From GCA-016699975 sp964420045 (lineage in GTDB: Bacteria; Patescibacteriota; Minisyncoccia; Moranbacterales; UBA1568), in assembly GCA_964420045.1 (NCBI GenBank), contig CAYQPQ010000003.1:1-63847 (forward strand): 63,847 nt of DNA, in the 5' to 3' direction. Below are positions 1 to 8,838 of the stretch, one piece after another (position 1 is the first letter of the stretch; every line of letters begins with the position of its first letter). The translations under genes were made by a program, and so were the position numbers. The notes beneath the pieces are model-generated. The model did no database searches. It had not been told where the DNA came from and saw nothing but the letters and a program-made list of their open reading frames with translations.

Positions 1-175
1 TGGATATACAATAATTTTAGAACAAAATTTTTCCAATGGCGACAAGTGCAATAATAGCCCAGATGATATTCAGCACGCCTGGTTGATATGTCTTCTTGTG
101 GAAGGAGACGGTGACGATACCGAGCGCATCTGTTCCATTGAGAAGCTGGTACCAAAGGCTGGTTGGCGTCAAGAG

Positions 176-181
176 GGAGAA
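176..181. repeat. Target site duplication, left copy (GGAGAA)
   Basis: These six bases directly abut the left inverted repeat and are repeated exactly at 1111-1116. A short direct repeat is the normal scar of DDE transposition. Confidence 0.85.
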
Positions 182-1110
182 CCGTGAACCCAAAAACTAC
201 TTCCCCTTCGACAAAGCCAGTATCTGATACCCAAGAAGAATCCTGATATAATGCACCAGGTATCCAAATACTGACCGCGGAAAAGAAGAAACGAGATGAA
301 GATGTTCCTTGAGATAATCAAACACTGATTCTATCTTTGATCGCATATTGAGAAGTGTATTCTGAAACGGCGTTGCCATCTTTCGTTTTTGCTTGAAGTG
401 CGGAGGAGCAACAAAGAATGTTCCATATTTCTCCCAGAGAATCCTCCCCATAACGCTTGCTCCATAGTGAGAGTCTCCCGCTCCGATACGTGTGTATTTA
501 TTCACCAAATGCGGCATCATCTGCGCATCATGCACATTGGCGGGCGTTAGAGCGAGTTCGGTAAAAACGCATTCTTTTGAGATAGCGGCATGGAGCTTGA
601 AACCATAATGCCAGCCCTGATGGTTCTTTCCAAACTGAGCAATGGCCTTCGCTACTCGATGCGTGTGAGCTCGTTTTAGTCTGCAGACAGGAAGCATAGT
701 AGAATCCATAAATATGAGAGGCTCTTTTGAAACAAGAAGTATTTGTAAAAACCAAAACATGCTTGGTGCGACACGATGACACTGCTCAAGAAAACCGTTG
801 TATTTTGGCATCTTCGGAAATTCTTTGGCGAGATGACATTGGGTGAATCGATACAGATCTTTGAGGTTTTTCTGTTTTAGAAGGAGTGTATTCCAAACGA
901 GAAGCGTGATCATTTCACTCTCGGAAAGACAGGAAGGGCGTCCGGTGACATATGGTTCTTGCGGGAGTGTATCATCTACCCAAACGAACAAATCAACGAT
1001 ATGATGAGACTGCAAAGAGAGCATAGGTGTTGTTTTGGTTTTTACTCACCTCTACAATACCAGGCTCTCTTTGTGTTGTTTAAGGGATTGAGGAGTTTTT
1101 GGGTTCACGG
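182..1110 (-). mobile_element. IS982-family insertion sequence, 929 bp, apparently intact
   Basis: The ends are inverted repeats: the left end reads CCGTGAACCCAAAAACTACT and the complement of the right end reads CCGTGAACCCAAAAACTCCT, one mismatch in 20. A single full-length transposase ORF fills the element. Total length suits IS982. Both 6-bp target copies match exactly. The outer end carries an in-frame TGA that truncates the host gene. Nothing suggests decay, so the element may still be active. Confidence 0.9.
197..1024 (-). CDS. IS982-family transposase
   Basis: This 275-residue DDE transposase catalyses movement of the surrounding element. Family features are the IFMDSTMLPVCR segment with the first catalytic Asp, the YGFKLHAAI strand, GDSHYG with the second Asp, and the C-terminal MRSKIESVFDYLKEHLHL segment with the catalytic Glu. 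The frame is uninterrupted and close to full family length. The start is ATG preceded by CT. It lies on the same strand as the gene it interrupts, and about 85 bases of IS sequence upstream hold its own leader and promoter region. Confidence 0.92.
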   Translation of the reverse strand: MLSLQSHHIVDLFVWVDDTLPQEPYVTGRPSCLSESEMITLLVWNTLLLKQKNLKDLYRFTQCHLAKEFPKMPKYNGFLEQCHRVAPSMFWFLQILLVSKEPLIFMDSTMLPVCRLKRAHTHRVAKAIAQFGKNHQGWHYGFKLHAAISKECVFTELALTPANVHDAQMMPHLVNKYTRIGAGDSHYGASVMGRILWEKYGTFFVAPPHFKQKRKMATPFQNTLLNMRSKIESVFDYLKEHLHLVSSFPRSVFGYLVHYIRILLGYQILALSKGK

Positions 1111-1116
1111 GGAGAA
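1111..1116. repeat. Target site duplication, right copy (GGAGAA)
   Basis: Exact copy of 176-181, directly abutting the right inverted repeat of the IS982 element. Confidence 0.85.
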
Positions 1117-1197
1117 ACTTATCATGGCATAGGCAAGGATAATAGTGCCTGTTCCGTACCAGCCAAAGAGTTCAATAAGTTTGTCTTTGTTCATAAA

Positions 1198-1602
1198 TCA
1201 ATCAATGAGATCCTTTGCTTTCAGGTCATCGAAGATGAGTTGATCTACGGGCGATACCTCATTTCGTCTTGAAAAGTCAAACCAATCCATTTGTTCCACT
1301 TCGGCACTGGGCGCAAGCTCCCCGGTATATTTTCCTTGATAACAGGTCATTCTCACGAGCGTTCCCTCGGGTTTTCCGTGAGCTTGCGCTTCAAAAGTTC
1401 CGTAGTGCTCGAGAGTTTCGGAAATGATATCAACTTGTAACTCTTCTTTCATTTCTCGCATCAAGGCTTCTTGATCGCTTTCGCTATTCTTGCGTTTTCC
1501 TCCCGGAATATACCAAGCGTCTTTTCCATAGCTCTTCGTTTCCAATACCTTCCGATTGCGGATTTCAATGAACGCGAGTTTGTCGATATATGTTTTTTCC
1601 AT
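1198..1602 (-). CDS. NUDIX hydrolase
   Basis: A 134-residue NUDIX domain protein that should hydrolyse a nucleoside diphosphate linked to another moiety. The Nudix box is visible as GKRKNSE, seven residues, then REMKEEL; the usual Gly near its end is Gln. Residues before it (WYIPGGK) fit the family. I chose ATG 1602, which gives the family-like N-terminus MEKTYIDKLAF. A GTG at 1620 overlapping the upstream GH28 stop would add six residues and would couple translation. The substrate cannot be told. It follows the GH28 gene without a gap and precedes the interrupted membrane gene. Confidence 0.85.
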   Translation of the reverse strand: MEKTYIDKLAFIEIRNRKVLETKSYGKDAWYIPGGKRKNSESDQEALMREMKEELQVDIISETLEHYGTFEAQAHGKPEGTLVRMTCYQGKYTGELAPSAEVEQMDWFDFSRRNEVSPVDQLIFDDLKAKDLID

Positions 1603-1616
1603 ACGAATATCGTATC

Positions 1617-3302
1617 TCACTGGATTAGGGCGTTTGCATTAGCTTCTCCCGAGAAAGTGACGGAGTCTTTGGTGAAGCCGCTTGCTTGGATGTTTATATT
1701 GTGCGAAGCGGCGTCGGCAATGGTGAGGCAGTCTTTGCGGACGAGGGGGCATTTGATGTTTTTGAATATGAGATTGGTGCTCTCGGCGATATCGAAGACG
1801 GTGCCTTTGGTGGGGACGGCGGCGAGAGTGTCGAAGGTGATGTGATCTGCCTCTTCTATCTGAGTGCCCCACTTGGATGAGATTTTAATGTTTTTGAAAT
1901 GAATGTCAGTGACCGGTTGCTCCGTGAGTCCGCTGATTTCTATTGAGCGATCGGTTTTCCCGACAGTCATATCTTCTACGGCGATGTTGCGGAAAAGGGG
2001 GATAGCGCCAACGCCTTTTATGAAGGAGTTTTCATAGGCGGTTGTGAGCTGTATGGCGGCGATGGAGGCGTAGTTGATGTTCATTGTGTTGACATGAATA
2101 TTCTCCACGATACCGCCGCGACCTTTGGAGGACTTGATGCGAAAGCCGTACTGCACCATGTTGGCAGAGAGATTTTCAATGAAGATATTGCGAACGTCTC
2201 CGGACATTTCGCTCCCAATGGCGACAGCGGCATGCGCCTCGAGGATGGAATTGTTGCGGATTAAGACGTCCTCGGTTGGTTCTCGGACGCGGAGTCCATC
2301 GCCGTTTCTGCCGGATTTGAGGACGATGGCATCGTCGCCGGTACTGAAGACGTTATTCTCAATAAGAACATCGTGTGATGAGTCCAGCGCGACGCCGTCG
2401 GTGCTTGGTCCGGGGTTTGTTTCGATATGGACACCTCGGACGATAACGTTTTCACTATAGAGCGGGTGAATCGTCCACATGGGACCGTTTTGTATGGTGA
2501 CGCCCTCCACGAGCACACGATGGCAGTTCATAAATTCAATGAATGCCGGGCGAAGCGAATCCTCGACGGTTCCAAAGACGCGTTCGGATACCGGTACATT
2601 GTCATCGCCCATTTGGTAGAGTCGCTTGATTGTTTTGTCCCATTTGCGCATGGCGGTCCACCACGCGGCGCCCTGACCGTCGAGAGTGCCTTCGCCGGTA
2701 ATGGCGACGTCGAATGCATTCGCCGTATATATGGGGGCGGAGTAATTATAGTACTCAATGCCCTCGAATCGCGAGAAAACAACGGGTAAGTAGTCTTCGA
2801 AATGTGTGCTGAACAAAATTGTCGAGCCTTTTTCGAGGTGAAGGTTGATGCGGCTCTTGAGGTGTATGGGACCCGAAAACCAGGTACCCTTAGGAATAAG
2901 CACGGTTCCGCCTCCGGTTTTAGCGCAATCGTCGATCGCTTTCCGGAAGGCATCGGTATTGGAGGTGACGCCGTCATGTTTCCCGCCGTAATCGGCAATG
3001 GAGCATACTCTGTCAGGAAAGCTGGTTTCCTCGATAGCGAGCGAGGAGCCGGAGAGTGTTTGCAGGGCAATCTTCGATGTTGCTGGCGGGATGGATTGGG
3101 ATATATCGGGAAATTCTCGCGGAATTTCCGGTTCGGTTGGTGGTACTGCTTCGCGTGAGTCTTCCCGGACAAGTGTGTGTGACGAAGAAAACGTTCCGCT
3201 TCGGTAGTTTTCAAGCAGTATCCATCCTCCAAGAATCACGACGAGCGAGAGTGTCCCGAAAGCGATAAGCATGAATGGTATGCGAAGAGCTCCTCGAAGC
3301 AT
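1617..3302 (-). CDS. GH28-like (polygalacturonase-type) right-handed beta-helix protein, membrane-anchored, copy A
   Basis: 561 residues. An N-terminal signal anchor (about residues 8-29, very hydrophobic) should leave the rest outside the cell. From about residue 80 the protein follows the GH28 pattern: CSIADYG, GGGTVLIPKGTW, AITGEGTLDGQG, then the active-site blocks STDG (about 300), TGDD (about 320), AIGSEMSGD (about 363) and FRIKSS (about 387). The usual Asn of NTD is Ser here, and GSE replaces the GHG His motif, as in some bacterial exo-acting members. This implies hydrolysis of a galacturonan-like or other uronic-acid or deoxysugar glycan, but the substrate is not known. Paired cysteines fit an extracytoplasmic site. 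It starts 10 bases after the type B GT-C gene. A paralogue lies at 14876-16378. Confidence 0.85.
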   Translation of the reverse strand: MLRGALRIPFMLIAFGTLSLVVILGGWILLENYRSGTFSSSHTLVREDSREAVPPTEPEIPREFPDISQSIPPATSKIALQTLSGSSLAIEETSFPDRVCSIADYGGKHDGVTSNTDAFRKAIDDCAKTGGGTVLIPKGTWFSGPIHLKSRINLHLEKGSTILFSTHFEDYLPVVFSRFEGIEYYNYSAPIYTANAFDVAITGEGTLDGQGAAWWTAMRKWDKTIKRLYQMGDDNVPVSERVFGTVEDSLRPAFIEFMNCHRVLVEGVTIQNGPMWTIHPLYSENVIVRGVHIETNPGPSTDGVALDSSHDVLIENNVFSTGDDAIVLKSGRNGDGLRVREPTEDVLIRNNSILEAHAAVAIGSEMSGDVRNIFIENLSANMVQYGFRIKSSKGRGGIVENIHVNTMNINYASIAAIQLTTAYENSFIKGVGAIPLFRNIAVEDMTVGKTDRSIEISGLTEQPVTDIHFKNIKISSKWGTQIEEADHITFDTLAAVPTKGTVFDIAESTNLIFKNIKCPLVRKDCLTIADAASHNINIQASGFTKDSVTFSGEANANALIQ

Positions 3303-3312
3303 GGTAGCAAAA

Positions 3313-5196
3313 TTAGTTCTCTGTTGATGAAGTATCCGAAGAGTCGCTTCTTAGAAAAAGGTTTTCGGCAGGAAGTATCTTGATAAAATTTTCCGATCGA
3401 TTGCCGATGATAAAGGTGCGTGTCGTCTCGTTTGTTTCATAGGCCTTTTTGAAATCGATCGGATCGCTTCCGGGATGTGAGAGCTTGAGTGTTCTTGAGC
3501 GGCGTCCCGAGGAAACAACGACATAGTCTACCTGAAGATCTCGCAAGTCCTTCTGGCTCAAGCCGGTGCGGCACTCTCCGATGAAGACCGCGCAAACGGC
3601 GCCCTTGTCCGACCATATGGATATTTCGCGAGGATTTGGCAGGTGATTGAGAAAGTCGGCAGCCTCCCAACTGCCATCGCCCATATCTTTTAAATTCACA
3701 AAATAGGGTTCCGGGAGAAGAAATGAGGTATAAGCAAAGTAGTACGGTTTGACGGAAAGGAGACTGATAAGCGAGAAAATGAATGTGGCAAGTACTGCCG
3801 CGATGGCAATGGCGTCTTCTTGATACTTCCGGAGGTGATTTGACGTAAGGAAAAATGAAATACCGATGGCTGCGAGGATGCAGGCAAAGGGAAAGAGCGT
3901 TATTTGATACCGAACGGTAGCAATAACATGGTTTACGGTCGAGGCGATATAGTAGAGGAAGATAAACAAGGAAAGAAAGAATGCGATTCTGGTTTCTCGT
4001 GAGGCGATATGGCGCTTTGTTATGCCAAGGGTGAGTGTCGCGATGAGTGCAAAAAGCGCGAGCGGCGAAATGCCAAACATGAGACTGTAGAGATCGGCGA
4101 CGATATTGTCGGCAAAGATAAAGAGGTGCGATCCATCTCCTCCGGAACCCTTTGGAGAAGCGAGAGAAGCGTCGGTATTGAAGATGCTCATGCCGGTAAA
4201 GGTATTGAGTGCTACAAAGAAAAGCGCGGCAATGAAGAGAATGAACGTCGCCTGAATAAATCGCGTTCGGTATCGCGAGAGTACTTCCAAAATAAAAGCC
4301 GTGGTTTTGCTTTTGAGAAGTGAGGCATCGAGAGCGATGAGTGTAATAATTCCGACAAAAAGCGGCCACGTGCTTTCAAAGGCTTTGCTGAGAAATGTCC
4401 CCTCGAGAATCATTTCCGGATGCTTCCAGGTTGCGGGAAAGAAGGCGAAGAAGGTTGCGCAAGAAATAGCGACGAGAATAATGTAGTTGATGGCCGACTG
4501 CTTGAGGTAGGTTCGAAGTGCGGGCTTATCTTTGGAGAAGAGGTATTCAAGGAAGGGAAGGGCAAAGAAAAATATATACAAAATATTGGCGACATATTTG
4601 GTGAGAATCGAGAACCCAAGGAAAAGTCCGCTCATGTAGAGATATTTTTTCTCGGCGTTTTTCTGGAAAACAAAGTAACTCAATACCGAGAGCGGGAGAA
4701 ATATCCAGAGGAGTGAATCGGGATTGATAATAAGCGATATGCCGAAAAGTATCGGAGAAAATCCGATCAGAATAAAGGCGACCAGCGCGGTGGTCTCATC
4801 GAAGAGTTTTTTGAGAAGGAGAAAGAAAACCGGAAGCGACAAGAAGCAAAACAGAAAGATGGGCAGGCGGAAAAAGAAATTGATATCGTTGATGGCGCGG
4901 AATTCCTCATCTGTCTTTATGTCGTCGCGCAGGCTTTTGTAGGGCAGAGGATCTATTTTGAGGAGTCCGGCACCGGAAAGGATAGCGGTGGTAATACCCG
5001 GCTTGTCGTTGATATTGGTGGAACGCCATTTCCCTTCGGCGATGGCTTTCCAAAATTTCGGCGTGCGTTGGTACGTCCAGTAGGGTTCGTCGACAGCCGA
5101 ATATGACTCAAGGCGAAGCAGCCCGAGTGTGAGATGTGTTGCGAGCACGGCGACAATAACTAGGGGCGCGCGGTATTTTTTGAGGAATTCTTTCAT
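3313..5196 (-). CDS. GT-C superfamily (PMT/ArnT-like) membrane glycosyltransferase, type B copy 1
   Basis: About 627 residues with a TM helix at the N-terminus and roughly ten more. The first extracytoplasmic loop has SAVDEPYW, where GT-C enzymes keep a catalytic acidic pair, followed by NINDKPGIT. Further marks shared with its paralogue at 12895-14829 are FRLPI, NPDSLLWIFLPLS, LASPK and MGDGSWEAADFLN, plus a C-terminal C-x6-C pair (VCAVFIGEC). These enzymes move a sugar from polyprenyl phosphate to an acceptor outside the membrane; the acceptor is unknown. I chose ATG 5196 over 5226 because the predicted promoter at 5233-5261 would start transcription close to 5226. It is co-transcribed with the GH28 gene that follows. 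Confidence 0.82.
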   Translation of the reverse strand: MKEFLKKYRAPLVIVAVLATHLTLGLLRLESYSAVDEPYWTYQRTPKFWKAIAEGKWRSTNINDKPGITTAILSGAGLLKIDPLPYKSLRDDIKTDEEFRAINDINFFFRLPIFLFCFLSLPVFFLLLKKLFDETTALVAFILIGFSPILFGISLIINPDSLLWIFLPLSVLSYFVFQKNAEKKYLYMSGLFLGFSILTKYVANILYIFFFALPFLEYLFSKDKPALRTYLKQSAINYIILVAISCATFFAFFPATWKHPEMILEGTFLSKAFESTWPLFVGIITLIALDASLLKSKTTAFILEVLSRYRTRFIQATFILFIAALFFVALNTFTGMSIFNTDASLASPKGSGGDGSHLFIFADNIVADLYSLMFGISPLALFALIATLTLGITKRHIASRETRIAFFLSLFIFLYYIASTVNHVIATVRYQITLFPFACILAAIGISFFLTSNHLRKYQEDAIAIAAVLATFIFSLISLLSVKPYYFAYTSFLLPEPYFVNLKDMGDGSWEAADFLNHLPNPREISIWSDKGAVCAVFIGECRTGLSQKDLRDLQVDYVVVSSGRRSRTLKLSHPGSDPIDFKKAYETNETTRTFIIGNRSENFIKILPAENLFLRSDSSDTSSTEN

Positions 5197-5232
5197 GAAG
5201 CAGGGAGAGAATAGAAAGCCAAACATGCTTCT

Positions 5233-5261
5233 AGCATACAGGAATTGTTTTTGGTTTGCAA
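5233..5261 (-). promoter_or_regulatory. Promoter for the leftward type B GT-C / GH28 unit
   Basis: On the minus strand there is a -35 TTGCAA, a 17-base spacer and a -10 TATGCT. The predicted start lies about 7 bases downstream, near 5226, giving a leader of about 30 bases to the ATG at 5196. Confidence 0.55.
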
Positions 5262-5291
5262 AAATATATGGCTCGTAGAGGGGCTTTCCGC

Positions 5292-5321
5292 TTTACGGAC
5301 GGGGCATGAGAGTGATAGAAT
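5292..5321 (+). promoter_or_regulatory. Promoter for the rightward glycosyltransferase array
   Basis: -35 TTTACG, an 18-base spacer and -10 TAGAAT, ending 27 bases before ATG 5349. GAGGAA, a Shine-Dalgarno-like run, lies just before the start. With the promoter at 5233-5261 it forms a divergent pair inside a 150-base gap. Confidence 0.6.
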
Positions 5322-5348
5322 GTCTCATATCGCTTGTGAGGAATTTCT

Positions 5349-7109
5349 ATGGATATTTTGAAAAGATACTGGGCTCTGTTTGTTTTGCTTGCCATACTTC
5401 TCGGAGCTGTTTTTGTGCGAACATACTCCTTGGATGAATGGCTGTACTTCAAGATGGATCAGGCTCGTGACGCGCTGCTTCTTACGGATGTCCTTGAAAA
5501 CGGTCCGGGCAGTTTGCCGCTGCTTGGTCCTCGAGTGGGCGCAGTGGAACTCCATCAGGGATTTTTGCGTTTGGGTCCGATATATTACTACTTTCAGTAT
5601 CTTTCCGGTATCTTGTTCCACTCGTCCGAGCCGGCTGTCTTTGCGTATCCGGACGTGTTCTTCTCGATTGCCGCAATACCGCTTCTCTATATCTTTGCTC
5701 GACTCTACTTTGAGAAACGCCATGCGCTCATGGTGACGGCTCTGTACGCGTTTTCATTTCTGATTATTCAGTACTCTCGATTCGCATGGAATCCGAACTC
5801 GCTGCAATTCTTCATCCTTTTGAGTTTCTATGGACTTATACGATTTCTCAACGACGAACATGCCACATCAAAAAGATGGTGGCTTGCGCTCTGGGCGCTT
5901 GGCAGTGCGATCGGATCGCAGCTTCATTTTTTCGGATTCTTCAGTCTTCTGGGAATTTCGGGCTTGCTCATGCTTTTCCATCTCAAGGTCTGGAAGCAAT
6001 CATCATGGAAGGCGTTTCTTCACAAAGAGCAACTCCGGCAGTTTGCAATATTCTCCACTATTGTCATCGGAGTGTTTGCCATACTATATACGCCGGTTAT
6101 TTTGAGTGACAGTCTGCGCGGCGGAGAGAACACGAGGAATTTCTTCGAAGCATTGGGATCAAAGGCGGAGAAAAAGCCACTTGTAGACAAGCTTCAGAAA
6201 ACCATGACAGAAAACTTGAAGTACTCGTGTCTTCTACTGACATCGGAATGCTATGCTAGTGATGCCAATTCCAAAGAAAACCTCCCGTTCGTTGCAATAG
6301 CCGCGTTCGTACTTCTTGTTGGCGGAACACTTGCTTTTCGGAGAGCGCGAAGCGAACAGAGTGAGCTGCGTCGGGATTTTCTGGTATTGACGCTGCTCTG
6401 GCTCGGTGTCTTTATGGTTCTGACAGAGCCGGTCTCATTTCAGCTGCGTCCGCGCTTTTATATTGTCATTTTTGCTATCCCGTTTCTCTTTTTGGGATTT
6501 CTCTATGAGTTTCTCGAGGAGCGTTTTGGAAAGCGTGCGCGTTGGGCATCGCTTGTCATAACGGTTGGTATTCTCGCGATCAATATGCACGGGACAGTAT
6601 TGTGGTTCGAAGAACAGGCAAGGGCACAGACAAAAGCGGTTTCGGCAAAGCGAACGCTGATTCTGAAAACCAAAGATGGTGTGACTCTGGGACAATTGCG
6701 CGGTGCGGCGGACTGGATGTACGCGCATATGAAACCGGGAAATACGCTTTACTACTATGTGAAGCCGGAGCACCAGCGTCCGATAAAATTTCTCTTGCGT
6801 TCGCATAAAGATGAATCACTCCGTATCGAGTTGCTCAAAATGAACGGCGATCCCCACGCGCAATTTTTTGCGATTACACCTGCAAAAAATGGAAAGAAGG
6901 ATATTGCGAAGAAGCTGAAGCGCCCCGAGGCGGAATTTACCATTCTTGACTCGAAGCAATTTGGCGAGCTGTTGGTTTCGGAACTCGACTTTCCGAGTCG
7001 GAATATTTCTGAGGCGTTTACCTACAAAGAAAGTATCGAAAAAGATCGAGAAGGAGAAGATGACCGAAGCTATTGGAAGGATGTTCTGCCAAATTTTTTT
7101 AAGGAATAA
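5349..7109 (+). CDS. GT-C membrane glycosyltransferase, type A paralogue 1
   Basis: 586 residues, about ten TM helices, then a C-terminal soluble part of some 150 residues. The first loop has MDQARD after an RTYSLDEW segment; the DQ-RD motif occupies the place of the GT-C catalytic acid. QYSRFAWNPNS in the middle is shared with the three other type A genes. The first gene of the rightward array, it is followed after 12 bases by paralogue 2. Its loop cysteines are spaced C-x6-C, unlike C-x17-C in paralogues 2-4. Its C-terminus is unusually charged. Expected role: transfer of a polyprenyl-linked sugar to a surface acceptor. The N-terminus resembles the others closely, so ATG 5349 is secure. Confidence 0.82.
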   Translation: MDILKRYWALFVLLAILLGAVFVRTYSLDEWLYFKMDQARDALLLTDVLENGPGSLPLLGPRVGAVELHQGFLRLGPIYYYFQYLSGILFHSSEPAVFAYPDVFFSIAAIPLLYIFARLYFEKRHALMVTALYAFSFLIIQYSRFAWNPNSLQFFILLSFYGLIRFLNDEHATSKRWWLALWALGSAIGSQLHFFGFFSLLGISGLLMLFHLKVWKQSSWKAFLHKEQLRQFAIFSTIVIGVFAILYTPVILSDSLRGGENTRNFFEALGSKAEKKPLVDKLQKTMTENLKYSCLLLTSECYASDANSKENLPFVAIAAFVLLVGGTLAFRRARSEQSELRRDFLVLTLLWLGVFMVLTEPVSFQLRPRFYIVIFAIPFLFLGFLYEFLEERFGKRARWASLVITVGILAINMHGTVLWFEEQARAQTKAVSAKRTLILKTKDGVTLGQLRGAADWMYAHMKPGNTLYYYVKPEHQRPIKFLLRSHKDESLRIELLKMNGDPHAQFFAITPAKNGKKDIAKKLKRPEAEFTILDSKQFGELLVSELDFPSRNISEAFTYKESIEKDREGEDDRSYWKDVLPNFFKE

Positions 7110-7121
7110 CACGGGACACAC

Positions 7122-8792
7122 ATGAAGCGGTGGGCGGATTTTTTATATCGATATTTTTCTTTCCATTTGAAACGGCCACTGTCTGGGTCTGGGGTTGTGT
7201 GGACACTGCTCCTTGTTTTGTTGGTGGGAATTTTTGTTCGTACCTATCACTTTCGGGAATGGCTTCACTTCGGATCGGATCAGGCACGAGATGTGATGTT
7301 GGTAGGGGACGTGATTGACGGAAGAGAATCGTTGCCGCTCCTTGGTATGGAGGCGGGAAATACGCGATTCGATCTCGGTCCTGCGTACTACTATCTTCAG
7401 ATAGCGTCGGCACGTATGTTTGGAGTGCGTCCGGAGACTGTGGCTTACCCGGATCTGTTGCTGTCTATTCTGACAATTCCGCTCTCGTTCTTTCTTTTCC
7501 GAAAGCTTTTCGATCGTCATCTTTCGCTCGCGTTGACGGGATTATATGCGATTTCTTTCTATGTCGTCGAGTATTCCCGGTTCGCGTGGAATCCGAATGC
7601 AATCCCGTTCTTTGTGGGGCTTTTCCTGCTCTCTCTGACGGAATTCATGGAGACGGAAGAAAAGACTGCATGGTGGTGGATACTTGCGCTCGGAACCGCT
7701 ATTGGTATCGGTATACAATTGCATACGATTCTCTTATTTCTGTTCCCGGCGATACTCTTTGGAGTTTTCTTGATGTTCCTGAAGAAGAATATCGGAGTCA
7801 TAGCGCGCGTGTTCGGCATAGTGGTGCTCGTGCTCGCATTGAATATTCCGCAAATCGTGAGTGAAGTCCAGACGCATGGAAAGAATACGAAACTTTTCTT
7901 CAAGGCGCTGACAGACCGATCGGAGAGCGGGAGTTCACGATTTGCGGAGAGTCTCGAAATAGATATCTTGTGTCATGCACAGGCAAATTCTCACATTCTC
8001 TCTTCACTCGGGCACCATGGTAATTGCGATTTTCTCACGCTTCTTTTGAGTTCGGAAAAATTTGCAAACTTTCACACTCTTGCGCTCTCATATGGCGGAA
8101 TTATAGTGAGTGTTCTTTTTTCCAGTATCGGCTATGGTCTTCTTATTTTTCTTGCGTTCAAAGAATCGGACCCGAGGCGACGGAAATTTCTTTTTGTTAT
8201 CTTGATATATTCGAGTCTTTCATTTCTCATCCTTTTTTCTGTTATTCGAGGAGCGCCGCTTCGATACTTCATCCATGCAACGTTTATTCCCTTTCTGCTG
8301 CTGGGATTATTCTTGGTCTGGATTCGGAAACACTGTCGGTTCTCGGGAATGCTTGTAGCGGGAATCATTGGCGTCTTAGCGTTGTTGAATATACGGGCGA
8401 TAGGTATTGAGGCGGCAGCGCTCGCGTCGGGAACGCGCGGGGATGCCGGATTTGTTGTCCTTGGAGAGGCGGAGAATATGGTGGCGTACATGAAAGAGCG
8501 ATCCGGATCGTGGACGGAAGCGAATCTTGCTGGAGGAACTGCGTATTTTTCAACCTACTACAAATCGCTCAAATATATCGCAGCACAACAGGGTCTTGAT
8601 ATTCACTTGGCAAAGCGGAAGCATCCTCCGGTGTCCGAGGTACCGTATTTCTTTATCTATCGGCCGCTCGATCAGAGGGATCCGTCTTTCGCGAGGGGGT
8701 ATGACGTGTTGGACTCTCGTGACTTTGGGAATATGGGCATATATCATCTGCAGAGCACAAAATATCGGGATCAAGAACATCTCGCACGGTAA
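7122..8792 (+). CDS. GT-C membrane glycosyltransferase, type A paralogue 2
   Basis: 556 residues. After a basic N-terminus comes a TM helix and then VRTYHFREWLHF with SDQARD, next LPLLGMEAGNTRFDLGP and EYSRFAWNPNA. About ten TM helices are followed by a C-terminal extracytoplasmic part containing YKSLKYIA. A C-x17-C pair lies in the central loop (LCHAQ to NCDF). The start at 7122 is 12 bases after the previous stop, so the pair is co-transcribed. The end at 8792 is 46 bases before the next gene. Function as for paralogue 1: a polyprenyl-phosphate-sugar-dependent transferase of unknown acceptor. Confidence 0.82.
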   Translation: MKRWADFLYRYFSFHLKRPLSGSGVVWTLLLVLLVGIFVRTYHFREWLHFGSDQARDVMLVGDVIDGRESLPLLGMEAGNTRFDLGPAYYYLQIASARMFGVRPETVAYPDLLLSILTIPLSFFLFRKLFDRHLSLALTGLYAISFYVVEYSRFAWNPNAIPFFVGLFLLSLTEFMETEEKTAWWWILALGTAIGIGIQLHTILLFLFPAILFGVFLMFLKKNIGVIARVFGIVVLVLALNIPQIVSEVQTHGKNTKLFFKALTDRSESGSSRFAESLEIDILCHAQANSHILSSLGHHGNCDFLTLLLSSEKFANFHTLALSYGGIIVSVLFSSIGYGLLIFLAFKESDPRRRKFLFVILIYSSLSFLILFSVIRGAPLRYFIHATFIPFLLLGLFLVWIRKHCRFSGMLVAGIIGVLALLNIRAIGIEAAALASGTRGDAGFVVLGEAENMVAYMKERSGSWTEANLAGGTAYFSTYYKSLKYIAAQQGLDIHLAKRKHPPVSEVPYFFIYRPLDQRDPSFARGYDVLDSRDFGNMGIYHLQSTKYRDQEHLAR

Positions 8793-8838
8793 TGACTGCA
8801 GACGTGTGAAGCCGCTTCTTTTGTTGATAAGAATGTCT

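Larger units (their letters stand above)
17..1194 (-). pseudogene. Small CBU_0592-like membrane protein gene split by an IS982 element
   Basis: If the IS and one copy of its 6-bp target duplication are removed, bases 1194-1117 join 181-17 as one clean frame of 80 codons plus TAA. The restored protein begins MNKDKLIELFGWYGTG, has three hydrophobic stretches and ends with LNIIWAIIALVAIGKILF. The WYGTG, QPGVLN and W-AIIALVA pattern is what I recall for the CBU_0592-like family of small integral membrane proteins, whose function is unknown. As it stands, the frame runs ...ISFSP and hits TGA inside the IS inverted repeat, so only about 29 residues are made. It starts 3 bases after the NUDIX stop codon and was probably the last gene of that operon. 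The open frame on both sides shows no further decay, so the insertion is recent. Confidence 0.88.

Noticed and set aside
8527..8838. N-terminal extension of GT-C paralogue 3 by about 100 codons
   Set aside because: It overlaps the end of paralogue 2, lacks hydrophobic order and has no counterpart in the other copies.
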